In this document: in pieces, positions 34,901 through 45,962 of the stretch
How the letters are laid out: every line of letters begins with the position of its first letter
How positions within the stretch are numbered: position 1 is the first letter of the stretch
Assembly (NCBI RefSeq): GCF_902686445.1
Contig: NC_062221.1
Span: 33,620,575-33,684,574, forward strand
Origin: Sciurus carolinensis
Lineage: Eukaryota > Chordata > Mammalia > Rodentia > Sciuridae
Direction: 5' to 3'
DNA length: 64,000 nt
Notes under the pieces: model-generated
Seen by the model: the letters and a program-made list of their open reading frames with translations, nothing else
What the model was told of the DNA's origin: nothing
Database searches by the model: none
Translations under genes and position numbers: made by a program

Positions 34901-35250
34901 ATTTAGGTTTAGAGTTTTAGTATATTGTTTGATTTATAGTTTTAATAATTAACAAATGCATATTATTAAAAATTTGAGGAAGAATAATTTTGAATGCAAA
35001 ATAAATCCCCCTTTTCTGATTTTTCAGGCATTAAATTTCAATTCACGCTGAAATTTCTGTTAAGTTTGCTCTGCCATTTAGAAATACTTTAGGCGTATAG
35101 AAATGTTAACAGTCTGTCTGTCTATATGTGTATTTGTAATTATATGTAATTTTTCATACCAATTGTATACAAAAATTATTATTTTTTAAGTTTCTTAGTG
35201 ATTAGTCAATAGCTGGCACTGTCCTCCAACAGAAACTCCCTCATCCATGT
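34901..35250. other. No gene or assigned repeat
   Basis: AT-rich anonymous sequence just upstream of the L1 cluster. Confidence 0.35.
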
Positions 35251-35254
35251 GGAA

Positions 35255-36938
35255 CCTGGCAGGAGAATCCCCCACAAAATGAAAATCTCTGGACATTATG
35301 AAGGCAGTGCTAAGAGGAAAGTTCATTGCATTGAGCTCATTCATGAAAGAAGAAAGTCAACATATCACACCTAACATTATATCTCAAAGTCCTAGAAAAA
35401 GAACAAATCAACACCAAAAGATAGGACATAATAAAATCAACTGAAATCAATGAAACTGAAACAAAAGAAACAATCAAAAAATTGACAAAACAAAAAGTTT
35501 CTTCTTTGAAAAAAAAATAAAATTTATAATCCCTTAAGCATGCTAATGAAAGAGAAAACTCAAATTACTAAAATTGGTGATGAAAAAGGAAATATCACAA
35601 CATACACTACTGAAATACAGAAGACAATCAGAAACTATTTTGAAAATGTATACTCCTGTAAAATAGAAAATATTTTGACACTGACAAATTTCTAGAAACA
35701 TTTGACCTACCCAAACTGAGTCAGGAAGGCATACACAATTTAAACAGATCAATTGCAAGAAATGAAATTAAAGACAACATCAAAAGCCTACAAATTAAGA
35801 AAAGCCCAGGACCAGATGGATTCTCAGCTGAGTTCTAGAGGACTGTCAAAGAAGAATTAACGTTAATACTCTCCAAATTATTCCATGAAATAGAAAAGGA
35901 GATAACCCTTCCAAACTCATTCTATGAAGCTAATATCACCCTGATACCAAAACCAGGCAAAGATACATGAAAGAAAGAAAATTTCAGAACAATATCCCTG
36001 AATAACATAGACGCAAAAATTCTCAATAAAATTCTGGCAAATTAAAAAAAAAATATTAAAAATATAGTGCACCATGGTCAAGTGGGGTTTATCCCAAGGA
36101 TGCAAGGTTGGTTAAATGTAAAGAAATCAATAAATGTATTCATCACATCAGTGGACTAAAAATCATGAATCAAATAATTATCTCAATGGATACAGAAAAA
36201 GCATTTGATAAAATACAACACCCTTTCATGTTCTAAACTCTAGAAAATCTAGGGATAGTAGGAACATAACTCAACATTTTAAAATCTATCTATGCCAAAC
36301 GCAAACGCAAGGCCAATATCATTTAAAATGGAGAAGAATTGAAAGCAGAAGAAAAAAATTGGAGGGTTATAAATAGGGAAAGAAGAACACAAACTATCAC
36401 TATTTGCTGATGACATGATTTTATATTTAGAGGATCCAAAAAATTTCACTAGAACTCGTAGAACTAATAAATGAATTCAGCAAAGTAGCAGTATATAAAA
36501 TTAACAACCATAATCTAATGTGTTCCTACACATCCACTGAAAGAGAAATTAGGACATCTATCCCATTTATGATAGCCTCAAAATAAAAAAAGAATAAAAT
36601 ATTTGGGAATCAATCTAATGAAAGAGGTGAAAGATCTTTAGAATGAAAACTACAGAACACCAAATTAAGTAATTGAAGAAGACCTTAGAAGATGAAAAGA
36701 CCTTCCATACTCTTGTATAGGTAGAATTAACATTGTCAAAATTGCCAGACTACCAAAAGCATTATGCAGATTTAATGCAATTCCTATTAAAATCCCAATG
36801 TTCTTCATAGAACTAGAAAAAACAATCATGAAATTCATTTGGAAAAATAAGAGACCCACAAAAGTCAAAGCAATCCTTAGGAAGAAAAGTGAAGTAGGAG
36901 GCATCACAATACTACATTTTATATTATACTACAGAGTT
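35255..36938 (+). pseudogene. L1 ORF2 reverse transcriptase region (host L1, piece 1)
   Basis: Translates in patches to the part of ORF2 before and through the RT domain. 'aagcccaggaccagatggat' at 35802 encodes the SPGPDG motif, and 'tttgctgatgac' at 36403-36414 encodes FADD, the catalytic Asp pair, intact here. Stops and indels break every long frame (for example 'ttctag' at 35834). It ends where the younger antisense L1 begins. Reverse transcriptase normally copies L1 RNA at the nicked target; no product is possible now. Confidence 0.8.
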
Positions 36939-37144
36939 ATATATATTTTTTAAAAATTGTAAACAAATGGGATACATGTTGTTTCTCTGTTTGTACATGG
37001 AGTAAAGGCATTCCATTTGGGTAATCATAAATTTACATAGGGTAATGTTGGTTGATTCATTCTGTTATTTTTTCCCTTCCCCCCACCCCTCCTACCCCTC
37101 TTTTCCCTCTATACAGTCCTTCCTTCCTCCATTCTTGCCCCCCT

Positions 37145-37174
37145 CCCTAACCCTAACTCTAACCCTAAAACTAA
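37145..37174. repeat. Telomere-like hexamer run in L1 3' UTR
   Basis: CCCTAA CCCTAA CTCTAA CCCTAA AACTAA: five hexamers, three perfect. On the L1 sense strand this is the G-rich TTAGGG orientation, within the purine-rich part of the 3' UTR. Confidence 0.85.
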
Positions 37175-37200
37175 CCCCTCCCACGTCCCATTATGTGTCA

Positions 37201-38728
37201 TCATCCACTTATCAGCGAGATCATTCTTCCTTTGGTTTTTTGAGATTGATTTATCTCACTTAGCATAATATTCTCCAATTTCATCCATTTGCCTGCAAAT
37301 GCCATAATTTTATCATTCTCTATGGCTGAGTAATATTCCATTGTATATATATACCACAGTTTCTTTATCCATTCATCAATTGAAGGGCATCTAGGTTGGT
37401 TCCACACTCTGGCTATTGTGAATTGAGCAGCTATGAATATTGATGTGGCTGTATCTCTGTAGTATGCTGATTTTAAGTCCTTTGGGTATAGGCCAAGGAG
37501 TGGGATAGCTGGGTCAAATGGTGGTTCCATTCCAAGTTTTCTAAGGAATCTCCACACTGCTTTCCAGAGTGGCTGCACTAATTTGCAATCCCACCAGCAA
37601 TGTATGAGTGTACCTTTTTCCCCACATCCTCGCCAACACCTGTTGTTGCTTGTGTTCTTGATAATTGCCATTCTAATTGGGGTGAGATGGAATCTTAGGG
37701 TGGTTTTGATTTGCATTTCTCTTATTACTAGAGATGTTGAACATTTTTCCATATGTTCGTTGATTGCTTGTAGGTCTTCTGTGAAGTGTCTGTTCATTCC
37801 TTAGCACATATGTCGATTGGGTTATTTGTATTCTTGGTATAGAGTTTTTTGAGTTCTTTATAGATTCTGGAGATTAGTGCTCTATCTGAAGTATGATTGG
37901 CAAAGATTTTCTCCCACTCTGTAGGCTCTTTCTTTGCATTGCTGATTGTTTCCTTTGCTGAGAGAAAGCTTTTTAGTTTGAATCTATCCCAGTTATTGAT
38001 TCTTGCTTTTATTTCTTGTGCTATGGGAGTCCTGTTGAGGTACTCTGGTCCTAATCTGACATGTTGAAGATCTGGACCTACTTTTTCTTCTATAAGATGC
38101 AGGGTCTCTGGCCTTATTCCGAGGTCCTTAATCCATTTTGAGTTTAGCTTCGTGCACGGTGAGAGATAGTGGTTTAATTTCATTCTGTTGCATATGGTTT
38201 TCCAGTTTTCCCAGCACCATTTGTTGAAGAGGCTATCTTTTCTCCATTGCATATTTTTGGCACCTTTGTCTAGAATGAGAAAATTGTATTTATTTGGGTT
38301 TGTGTCCATGTCCTCTATTCTGTACCATTGATCTACCTGTCTATTTTGGTGTCAATACCATGCTGTTTTTGTTACTATTGCTTTGTAGTATAGTTCAAGT
38401 TCTGGTATTGCAATACCCCCAACTTCATTTTTCCTGCAAAGGATTGCTTTAGCTATTCTGGGTTTTTTATTCTTCCAGATGAATTTCATGATTGCTTGTT
38501 CTATTTCTGTAAGGTACGTCATTGGGATTTTAATTGGAATTGCATTGAATCTGTATAGCACTTTTGGTGGTATGGCCATTTTGACAATATTAAGTCTGCC
38601 TATCCAAGAACATGGGAGATCTTTCCATCTTCTAAGGTTTTCTTTAATTTCTTTCTTTAGTGTTCTGTAGTTCTCGTTGTAGAGGTCTTTCACCTCTTTG
38701 GTTAGATTGATTCCCAAGTATTTATTAA
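37201..38728 (-). pseudogene. L1 ORF2 C-terminal third, nearly open
   Basis: From 38728 leftward the frame is open except for a TGG to TGA stop in the 'TAWYW' region at about 38352 and a one-base deletion near 37797 ('aaggaatgaac' where 'aaggaactgaac' is expected), then open to a TGA at 37201. Visible landmarks include the '[14 protein letters not shown]' and '[10 protein letters not shown]' region after the RT, and the Cys/His-rich cluster [18 protein letters not shown] (C-x3-C then H-C-x3-C spacing) near the end. The '[12 protein letters not shown]' block and stop place are typical of L1 ORF2. Two lesions in 1.5 kb mark this as one of the youngest copies here. Confidence 0.85.
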
Positions 38729-39235
38729 CAAAAATGGCATAGTATTGGCACCAAAGCAGACATATAGACCAGGAAGTACAGAATAGAAGACATATAGACA
38801 AACCCACATATATACAGTTATCTCATGCACCAAAAATGTACTTTGGAGAAAATATAATCTCTTCATCAAATGATGCTAGGAATACTGGAAATCCATATGT
38901 AGCAAAATGAAATGAAACTCACATCCCTCACCTTGCATAATACTCAAGTCATCATGAATCAAGTACTTAGATGCTAGAACAGAGACCCCGCACCAACGAG
39001 AAGAAACAGTAGGCCCGTATCTCCATCCTGTCAGCTTAGGAACTGACTTCCTTAATGAGATTCCTAAAGTACAAGAAGTGAAATCAAAATCATTAAATGG
39101 GATGGAATTAAACTAAAAAGCTTCCTCACAGCAAAAGAAACAATCAATAATGTGAAGAAAGAGCCTACAGAATGTGAGAAAATCTTTACCACCTGCACCT
39201 GAAATAGAGCATTAATCTCCAAGATATATAAAAAC
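38729..39235 (+). pseudogene. L1 ORF2 (host L1, piece 2)
   Basis: Sense ORF2 continuing from piece 1: 'ggcatagtattggcaccaaa', 'gcagacatatagaccaggaa', 'ctcaccttgcataatactca', 'ggaattaaactaaaaagctt', 'ctcacagcaaaagaaaca' and 'cagaatgtgagaaaatcttt' are the usual ORF2 blocks in order. Decayed, with several stops. Confidence 0.8.
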
Positions 39236-39238
39236 TCA

Positions 39239-40235
39239 AATGAATTTCATGATTGCTTGTTCTATTTCTGTAAGGTACGTCATTGGGATTTTAATTGGAA
39301 TTGCACTGAATCTGTATAGCACTTTTGGTGGTATGGCCATTTTGGCAATATTAATTCTGCCTATCCGAGAACATGGGAGATCTTTCCATCTTCCAAGGTT
39401 TTCTTTAATTTCTTTCTTTAGTGTTCTGTAGTTCTCATTGTAGAGGTCTTTCACCTCTTTTGTGAGATTGATTCCCAAGTATTTTATTTTTTTGAGGCTA
39501 TTGTGAATGAGGTAGTTTTCCTAATTTCTCTTTCAGAGGATTCATCACTTATGAATAAAAATGCATTAGATTTATGAGTGTTGATTTTATATCCTGCTAC
39601 TTTACTGAATTCATGTATGAGTTCTAAAAGTTTTCTGGTGGAATTTTTTGGCTCCTCTAAATATAGAATCATGTCATTGGCAAATAGTGATAGTTTAGTT
39701 CTTCTTTTCTTATTCATATCCCTTTAATTTCTTTGGTCTTCTAATTGCTCTGGCTAGAGATTCAAGGAAGATGTTCAAGAGAAGTGATGAAAGCAGGCAT
39801 CCCTGCCCTATTTTAGTTTTTAGGGGAAATGCTTTCAGTTTTTCTCCATTTAGAATGATGTTGACTAGGGGCTTAACATAGATAGCCTTTGCAATGTTGA
39901 GGTATGTTCTTACTATCTTTATTTTTTCTAGTGTTTTGAGCATGAAGGGGTGCTATATTTTATCAAATGCTTTTTCTGCATTTATCAAAATAATCATATG
40001 ATTCTTCACCTTAAGTCTGTTGATGTGGTGAATTATATTTATTGATTTCTGGATGTTAAACCAACCTTGCATCCCTGGGATGAAACCCACTTGATCATGG
40101 TGCACTATCTTTTAATATGTTTATGTATGTGATTTGTTAAAATTTTGTTAAGAATTTTTGCATCTATATTCATTAAGGCTATTGGTCTGAAGATGTCTTT
40201 CCTCTATGTGTCTTTGTCTGGTTTTGGTATTAGGG
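39239..40235 (-). mobile_element. Twin-primed L1: inverted 5' part (ORF2 RT domain)
   Basis: Antisense ORF2. Reading from 39943 leftward it shows the RT block [16 protein letters not shown], then 'LFANDMILYLE' at 39673-39684, then the segment after RT to 39239. Its first 240 bases (39241-39482) are nearly identical to 38480-38726 of the other young L1, so both belong to one young family. The RT catalytic motif is FAND instead of FADD. The frame is interrupted at the A-run near 39480 and elsewhere. Confidence 0.85.
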
Positions 40236-40856
40236 TGATATTAGCAGCCACTCTGGAAAGCAGTATGGAGATTCCTTAGAAAACTTGGAATGGAACCACC
40301 ATTTTACCCAGCTATCCCACTCCTGGGCCTATACCTAAATGACTTAAAATCAGCATAAAACAGTGAGGCAGCTACATCAATGTTTAGAGCAGCTCAATTC
40401 ACAGTAGCTAGATTGTGGAACCAAACCAGATGCCCTTCAATTGATGACTGGATAAAGAAACTGTGGTACATATACACAATGGAATATTATTCAGCCATAA
40501 AGAAAAATAAAAATTATGGCATTTGCAGGTAAATGGATGGAGTTGGAGAATATTATGCTAAGTGAAATAAGCCCATCCCAAAAAATCCAAAGGCCGAATG
40601 ATTTCTCTGATAAGTGGATGATGATACATAACTGGGGGTGGGCACAAGGCAAGAATGCAAGGAGGATGGATTTTATAGAGGAAAATGAGGGATGAGGGGG
40701 TGGGAGGAAGGAAAGATAATAGAATGAGACAAACATCATTACCCTATGTACATATATAATTATGCTAATGTGTAACACTACTCCGTGTGAAACCAGAGAA
40801 ACAAAAGTTGTACCCCAATTTGTATATAATAAGTCAATTTAATAAAATAGCAAGAA
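40236..40856 (+). mobile_element. Twin-primed L1: sense 3' part
   Basis: Starts abruptly in sense ORF2 ('cagccactctggaaagcagt', 'atggagattccttagaaaac'). It continues through 'cccactcctgggcctatacc', 'acacaatggaatattattca', 'gccataaagaaaaataaaaa' and a purine-rich 3' UTR ('atgagggatgagggggtggg') to 'gtatataataagtcaattta' and 'ataaaatagcaagaa'. With the inverted half to its left this is the classic 5'-inversion arrangement of a single L1 insertion. Confidence 0.85.
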
Positions 40857-40947
40857 ATTGAACACCAAAAAACCCAAATAACCCAATCAATAAATGGGAT
40901 AAGGAATTGAAGAGATATTTCACAGAACAAGAAATACATTCAATCTA

Positions 40948-40948
<1 letters not shown>

Positions 40949-40989
<41 letters not shown>
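40949..40989. repeat. (TA)20 microsatellite
   Basis: About 40 bases of perfect alternating TA inside the host L1 ORF2 C-terminal part. Confidence 0.95.
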
Positions 40990-40993
<4 letters not shown>

Positions 40994-41804
40994 TCAAGCA
41001 ATTAGGTGTTCTAGCAATTAGAGAAATGCAAATTAAAACTGCACTGAGATTTTATTTCACTTCAGTCAGAATGGCTATTATCAAGAATAGAAGCAACAAT
41101 AAAAGTTGGTGAGGATATGGGGGAGAGGTACACTCATACACTGCTTTTGTGACTGCAAATTGGTGCAACCACTATGGAAAGCAGTATGGAGATTCTTCAG
41201 AAAACTTGAAATGGAACCACCATTTGACCCAGTTATCCCACTCCTCAGTTTATACCCAAAAGATTTAAAATCAACATACTCCAAGTGATGCAGTCACATC
41301 AACGTTTATAGCAGCTCAATTCACAATAGCTAAACTATGGAACCAATCTAGGTACCTTTAAAGAGATGAATACATAAAGAAAATGTGTCATATATACACA
41401 AAGGACTATTACACAGCTATAGATAAGAATGAAATTGTGGCATTTGCTCGTAAATGGATGGAACTAGAGAATAACATACTAAGCAAAATAAGTCAATCCC
41501 AAAGACCCTAAGGTCAAATATTATCTCTGATATGCAGATGATAATTCACAATAACGTGGGGAGACCTCAGGAGTAATAGAGGTACTTTAATTAGACAGAG
41601 GGGAGTGAAGGAATGGGAGTGGGTAGGGGGATAGGAAGAATAGTAGAATGAATCACATATCATTACTCTATGTTCATATATGATTATATAATTCTACACC
41701 AATTACAACCAGAAGAATGAGAAGTTATATTCCATTCATATATGATGTGTCAAAATGCATTCTCTTGTCATGTATAACTAATTAGAATAAATAAAATTTT
41801 AAAA

Positions 41805-42195
41805 AGTTCCTGAAAATGAGATTATATGATCCAAAATGGAATTTAACTCTGATTACTTTATGAACAAAAAATAAAATCTGACAATAATTTAAAAGTCTAT
41901 AAAAGCAATGCTCCTTAAAATCTAAATTCCGAAAGAGTGCACTGTGGTGAAAGGCATATATAACTAGTCCCAGTAATTTAAAAAAAAAAAAAAAAAAAGT
42001 AGGGAGAAACAATTTCTAGAAAAAAAATCACTAATAATTTCTAAATCTATGAAAAAAAGTTATAAAACCAGATTTTCAACTGGGACTGTGGGTTTTCTGT
42101 TGGGTAAATACAAATAACACCAAACCCAAGCCTGTCAGAGTAAATTGGCTTGAAATAAAAAACAAACAAAAATGGTTAATAGTCATCAAGTGAGC
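41805..42195. other. No gene; A-rich
   Basis: Unassigned DNA with an A18 run at about 41980-41998; possibly very old L1-derived. Confidence 0.35.
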
Positions 42196-42199
42196 AAAA

Positions 42200-42800
42200 G
42201 TGAAATGATAGAAAAAAATGTATGCATACATAGATACAAAAAGAAAGTTATATTAAAGTGCAGTAAATCAAATAGAGTTTTACATAAAAAAATTAGTGGG
42301 GATAGAATAATTCATAATAAAGCCAGGATTAACCCCTCAGGAACATAAGTAAAAAATTCTAAAATTGTATACTCCTAATGTCATGAATGCAAAAATTTAA
42401 AAATAAAAAACTGAGCTAATTCAAAGAAGGAACAAACAAAACCACCATCAAAATTAGAGATTTTAGTACATATCTCACAGTATCTGTTAGACTAAACAAA
42501 AAACAAATATCAATAAGAATGAAGAGTTCAACAAAAAAGTCTAAAAATTGACATAAAGTACATAGGACCCAATTATACATTGAACAGTACCTTCACATAT
42601 GGAACATTTAATAAAACTCAGCACACATTACATTATAAATTTAATAGCAAGAGATATCAAAGGATTAAAATTGTGCATACTGTTCTGTGTGATCAAAGTT
42701 GAATTAGGTTACAAATTAATAACAAATATTAATATATTTGCATATGTTTTATATGAGTCCAAATACTTCCATTTTAATGCTGAATAAATTAAGAAAACAC
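42200..42800 (+). mobile_element. Old L1 ORF2 endonuclease region, sense
   Basis: 'aggattaacccctcaggaac', 'attgtatactcctaatgtca', 'gaccatcaaaattaga'-type blocks and 'attatacattgaacagtacc' follow the order of the L1 endonuclease domain (target: ...caattataaacatatatgcacc...). Diverged well beyond the 35-41 kb copies. The frame is destroyed. Confidence 0.5.
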
Positions 42801-43515
42801 AATGAAATTTACATAAAGGACTATTGTTCTCTATCTGAATATGCAAATGTACATCACTTGACTTTGGGTTTTATATACATTGTAAGTGGAAAGGTGTCAT
42901 TGTAGTTGCTTTCTATCCAGTTTGATCAAATTGCATAGAATTCATTTTTTTTTCTTTTTGCATTTTTTTTATGTGAACAAGAATTGAATCTGCTTAGAGG
43001 GATCAAGGCAGTTTCTCTGGTTTGGCTGGTAAAAATTACAGTCATATTTGGAGAAAAAAATTATGAATTTTTAGTATATGAGCTATATTCCTGGACTTTT
43101 GATTTTTTTATACAGTGACTAATGTAACATAATTAGAAAGAATTTAATAATTTGCAAGCTTTTTTCTAATGTGCAAATTTAGTCCTTATGTTTAAAGGTA
43201 TAAATTAATAACAAAAAAGTCAATTCATTACTGTTATTCAAAATTTATCTCTCTTACTAAATTATTGCCTTTGTTATTATATGACCATTTATTATCATTT
43301 TTGTCTGTTGTCAGAGTAATTTCTTGCTGTGCCATCCCTTGATTGTAGAATTTTATCTAAATTTTGATTAAATTTTACTTAATTTTCTTGATGTAATTTT
43401 GAATAAAAGTAAATATACCAAATAAGTTACCTTTTATATACATCAAAATCAGAACACTGTAAAAACATAAGAGAGATAATATTTAAGCACCATGATTCAT
43501 GTGTCAAAATGTTTA
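42801..43515. other. No gene or assigned repeat
   Basis: AT-rich anonymous DNA. Confidence 0.35.
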
Positions 43516-43519
43516 AATA

Positions 43520-43895
43520 ACCAAGGAAGGTCAACGGTAGAAGGGGTACATAATCCTGAGTACATTCTACAATAAACTATTATATGTAACCATGGGAAAT
43601 AATGAAGTATAATTGCCTATCCTAAATAAATATCAAATGTATTGTTGAAAAAAATCAGATACCAAAATGTAAATATTATATGATTTCATTTATATTAAGT
43701 TTAAAAGAAAGACAAAATTATTCAGTAGGATAGAAGTCAGTCTAGAGGTTAATATGAAGGAACATGGAAAAGCTCATATTTGGTAGTGGGACATATACCT
43801 AATACAATAAGTGCTCCAAAGAAAGGCTGGGATCTCAATTTATTCCTATACTTCTTAAAATACCTTTGCTTTTCAAAATTACAATGCACAGAATG
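43520..43895 (+). mobile_element. Old L1/HAL1 3' fragment, sense
   Basis: 'aataaactattatatgtaac', 'catgggaaataatgaagtat', 'ttatatgatttcatttatat', 'tcagtctagaggttaatatg' and 'ttggtagtgggacatatacc' resemble the ORF2 end and 3' UTR of old L1s. Confidence 0.5.
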
Positions 43896-43904
43896 CTTTT
43901 AAAA

Positions 43905-44155
43905 TTAAATGCTTCCTCAGTACATTATCCTACATCTCACTGACAGCCTTGACGTCATCTATAACTTGCTGCCCTATACTATTTCATCTTTTGTCATGAA
44001 TTATAGGACATCCCATTCTCTCTCCCAATTTAGAATATAAATTCTCTAACAGCAGGAAGTTCGTCCCCTTGAATTCTGCCTCCTTGCTGCCCAGAATAAT
44101 GTCTGGCATATAATGGGGTCTTTATAAAAATTTTTTAATAAAACAAATGAATTAT
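43905..44155 (+). mobile_element. L2 LINE 3' end, sense
   Basis: 'gaatataaattctctaacag' then 'caggaagttcgtccccttga', 'ttgctgcccagaataatgtc' and 'tggcatataatggggtcttt' is a clear L2 3' terminus (ancestral 'aacagtgcctggcacatagtaggtgctcaataaa'). Confidence 0.7.
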
Positions 44156-45415
44156 CAAATTAGTTCTCTGTCTTCCTCCCCACTTAAATTAACTTACTTA
44201 ATCTTCAATGAGAACATTATAAATATTTATTATTATTCATTAATAAAAGAGACAATAAGAAGCAGTAGAAATAATACTTGGCAGATGACTCCTTATAACT
44301 CTCATGGGTTCTAAAATAGGAGAAAGCAGAGTATGATAATATATTAAAAAATGTTATTTTAATAGTTATAAGATGGACTACACATACTCACAACTGGTTA
44401 CAAATATTTACTGAATTCCTTATTTGAGAATGGATTGACATGGGAAAGTTTTAATGATATTCTCACTATTTGTTAACTGATCTGTAAAATGAGAACAGCT
44501 TAGCTTAGCAGACAGCAGAATTGTGATTGATGGTCAGTACTAATAATTATACTATCCACTAGAGATCAATTTGTTGAAAGTTGGAAAATAATCTTCCTTT
44601 TATCCATAGGTTGATATTGATTTGAAAGAAATAGAGGCTTATCGTATACTATAAATTTTGTTTTTCTTAAGAACAGTAAGTACTATATTGCTCAACAAAA
44701 GTTTATAGATTGACTCCCTCATCTACTTGTGGCCATGGGATGATATTCTGGCTAAAATAATAAGAATTTAACCACATACAGGATGTCAAGATCATATCCT
44801 CAGTGGGACTGAAGGATCATCCCCATATGAATTTTCTCTGACAAAGGGAGAAACGGGAAGTATAAAGAGAATGATCCTTGTGAGACTAATAAAGCAAATA
44901 ATGTTTTAATGACAAATTAAATCATATGATCAGAAATAAAGCCAAAAAGAATAAAATATCAATTCTGTACTATTTTAATTCTTATATGTATTATGTTTCT
45001 GAATTATTTTAATATTGAAATAACTACATATTGTATAACTTGATTTAAACTCAATTTCAATGAACAAATATGATTTATAAAAATTGTTCATTTGAAATAT
45101 TTAAATTTAATATTACTACAAAAATAAATCAAGATGTATATTGTCCTTTATGTTAACAGTTATGTCTTTTTGTTTTAAGCATAATAAATACTTGTAGATT
45201 TAGGTGTTTCTCATAAAATAATTCATAATTGAATTAAAATATATGGACAACAAACACACACATATACATATATACATTCAGAAAGAAAGAATGAGAGAAA
45301 ATGCAAGAAAGCAAGACATTGTAATCATACGTTATTAGAAATTAAGTATATAACCAGATATGATGTTATATACAACCAAACAGTAATCATGAAATTATAT
45401 ATTAAGGAAATTTTG
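44156..45415. other. No gene or assigned repeat
   Basis: AT-rich DNA; short CA and GA alternations near 45255-45310. Nothing coding. Confidence 0.4.
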
Positions 45416-45427
45416 ATACAATAGTTT

Positions 45428-45529
45428 TTTTTTTTTTTATTTTATTTATTTATATGTGGTGCTGAGTATAGAACCCAGGTCCTCCCACATGCCAGGCAAG
45501 CGCTCAACCACTTAGCCACAACTTCAGCC
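45428..45529 (-). mobile_element. ID SINE, antisense, with target duplication
   Basis: T/ATTT tail, then 'gtggtgctgagtatagaacc', 'caggtcctcccacatgccag', 'gcaagcgctcaaccacttag' and 'ccacaacttcagccc', the reverse complement of an ID body. 'caatagttt' at 45419-45427 and 45530-45538 is the target duplication. Confidence 0.9.
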
Positions 45530-45598
45530 CAATAGTTTGTTTTATTTTAAAAAATACTTTAATAATCAGTTCCCAGTGGATATATCCAGATACATACA

Positions 45599-45690
45599 TT
45601 TTTTTTTTATTTTATTATGTATTTATTTATTTTACCTTTTATTTGTTCTTTTTAGTTATATATGACAGAAATAGTTCTTTTCTGGTAATG
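45599..45690 (-). mobile_element. L1 3' terminal fragment, antisense
   Basis: T-rich start and 'tttatttgttctttttagtt' with 'atatatgacag' match the complement of the squirrel L1 3' end (compare the sense end 'gtcatgtataactaattaga' at 58520-58540). Very short. Confidence 0.45.
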
Positions 45691-45799
45691 AGGTCAGAAA
45701 TTAAAACCAACAATGAGGACGGATGCCTTGCTTTCTCTTGCATAAAGGGATATTAATTTAAAAAAGCAAGACTTAGATGTTACTACCATATTAAAATAA

Positions 45800-45962
45800 A
45801 GTGGGCTAGATGCATGGCACATGCCTGTGATCATAGCTCATTGGCAGACTCAGACAGAGGATTGCAAGTTTGAGTTCCACATAAGCAACTTTGGGACTCT
45901 GTCCCAAAATAAAATTTTAAATAAGAGCTGTATACTGTACACCCCTGGTTTCACCCTGGTGC
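45800..45962 (+). mobile_element. B1-dID-like SINE, diverged
   Basis: 'tagatgcatggcacatgcct' followed by 'gtgatcatagctcattggca', 'cagaggattgcaagtttgag' and 'gactctgtcccaaaataaaa' is a decayed B1 half with a short, poorly preserved ID-like end ('cccctggtttcaccctggtg'). Confidence 0.65.

Larger units (their letters stand above)
36945..38728 (-). mobile_element. Younger L1, antisense, 5'-truncated, inserted in the host L1
   Basis: Begins on the plus strand with 'taaaaattgtaaacaaatgg' (3' end complement), then the CT-rich 3' UTR (37075-37200) and ORF2 C-terminus, and stops at 38728 within ORF2 ('gattgattcccaagtattt'). It covers about 1.8 kb from the 3' end. Its reading frame is far better preserved than the host's. 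No clean target duplication could be identified; the junction sequences are AT-rich. Confidence 0.85.
35255..41800 (+). mobile_element. Host L1, sense, split into three pieces by two later L1 insertions
   Basis: One 5'-truncated plus-strand L1 continues across 35255-36938, 38729-39235 and 40857-41800. The joins are collinear in ORF2. The first piece ends in the '...tactacagagttata' codons and the second starts with 'aacaaaaatggcatagtatt'. The second ends at '...aaaaactcaaa' and the third begins 'ttgaacaccaaaaaaccc'. The third piece includes the ORF2 C-terminal region and a 3' UTR ending in an A-rich tail at about 41785-41800. Removing the inserts leaves roughly 3.1 kb. A (TA)n microsatellite at 40949-40989 lies in the third piece. 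Confidence 0.85.

Noticed and set aside
37145..37174. Ancestral telomere fusion site
   Set aside because: The hexamers lie inside an L1 3' UTR and number only five, three of them perfect, so a fusion is not needed to explain them.
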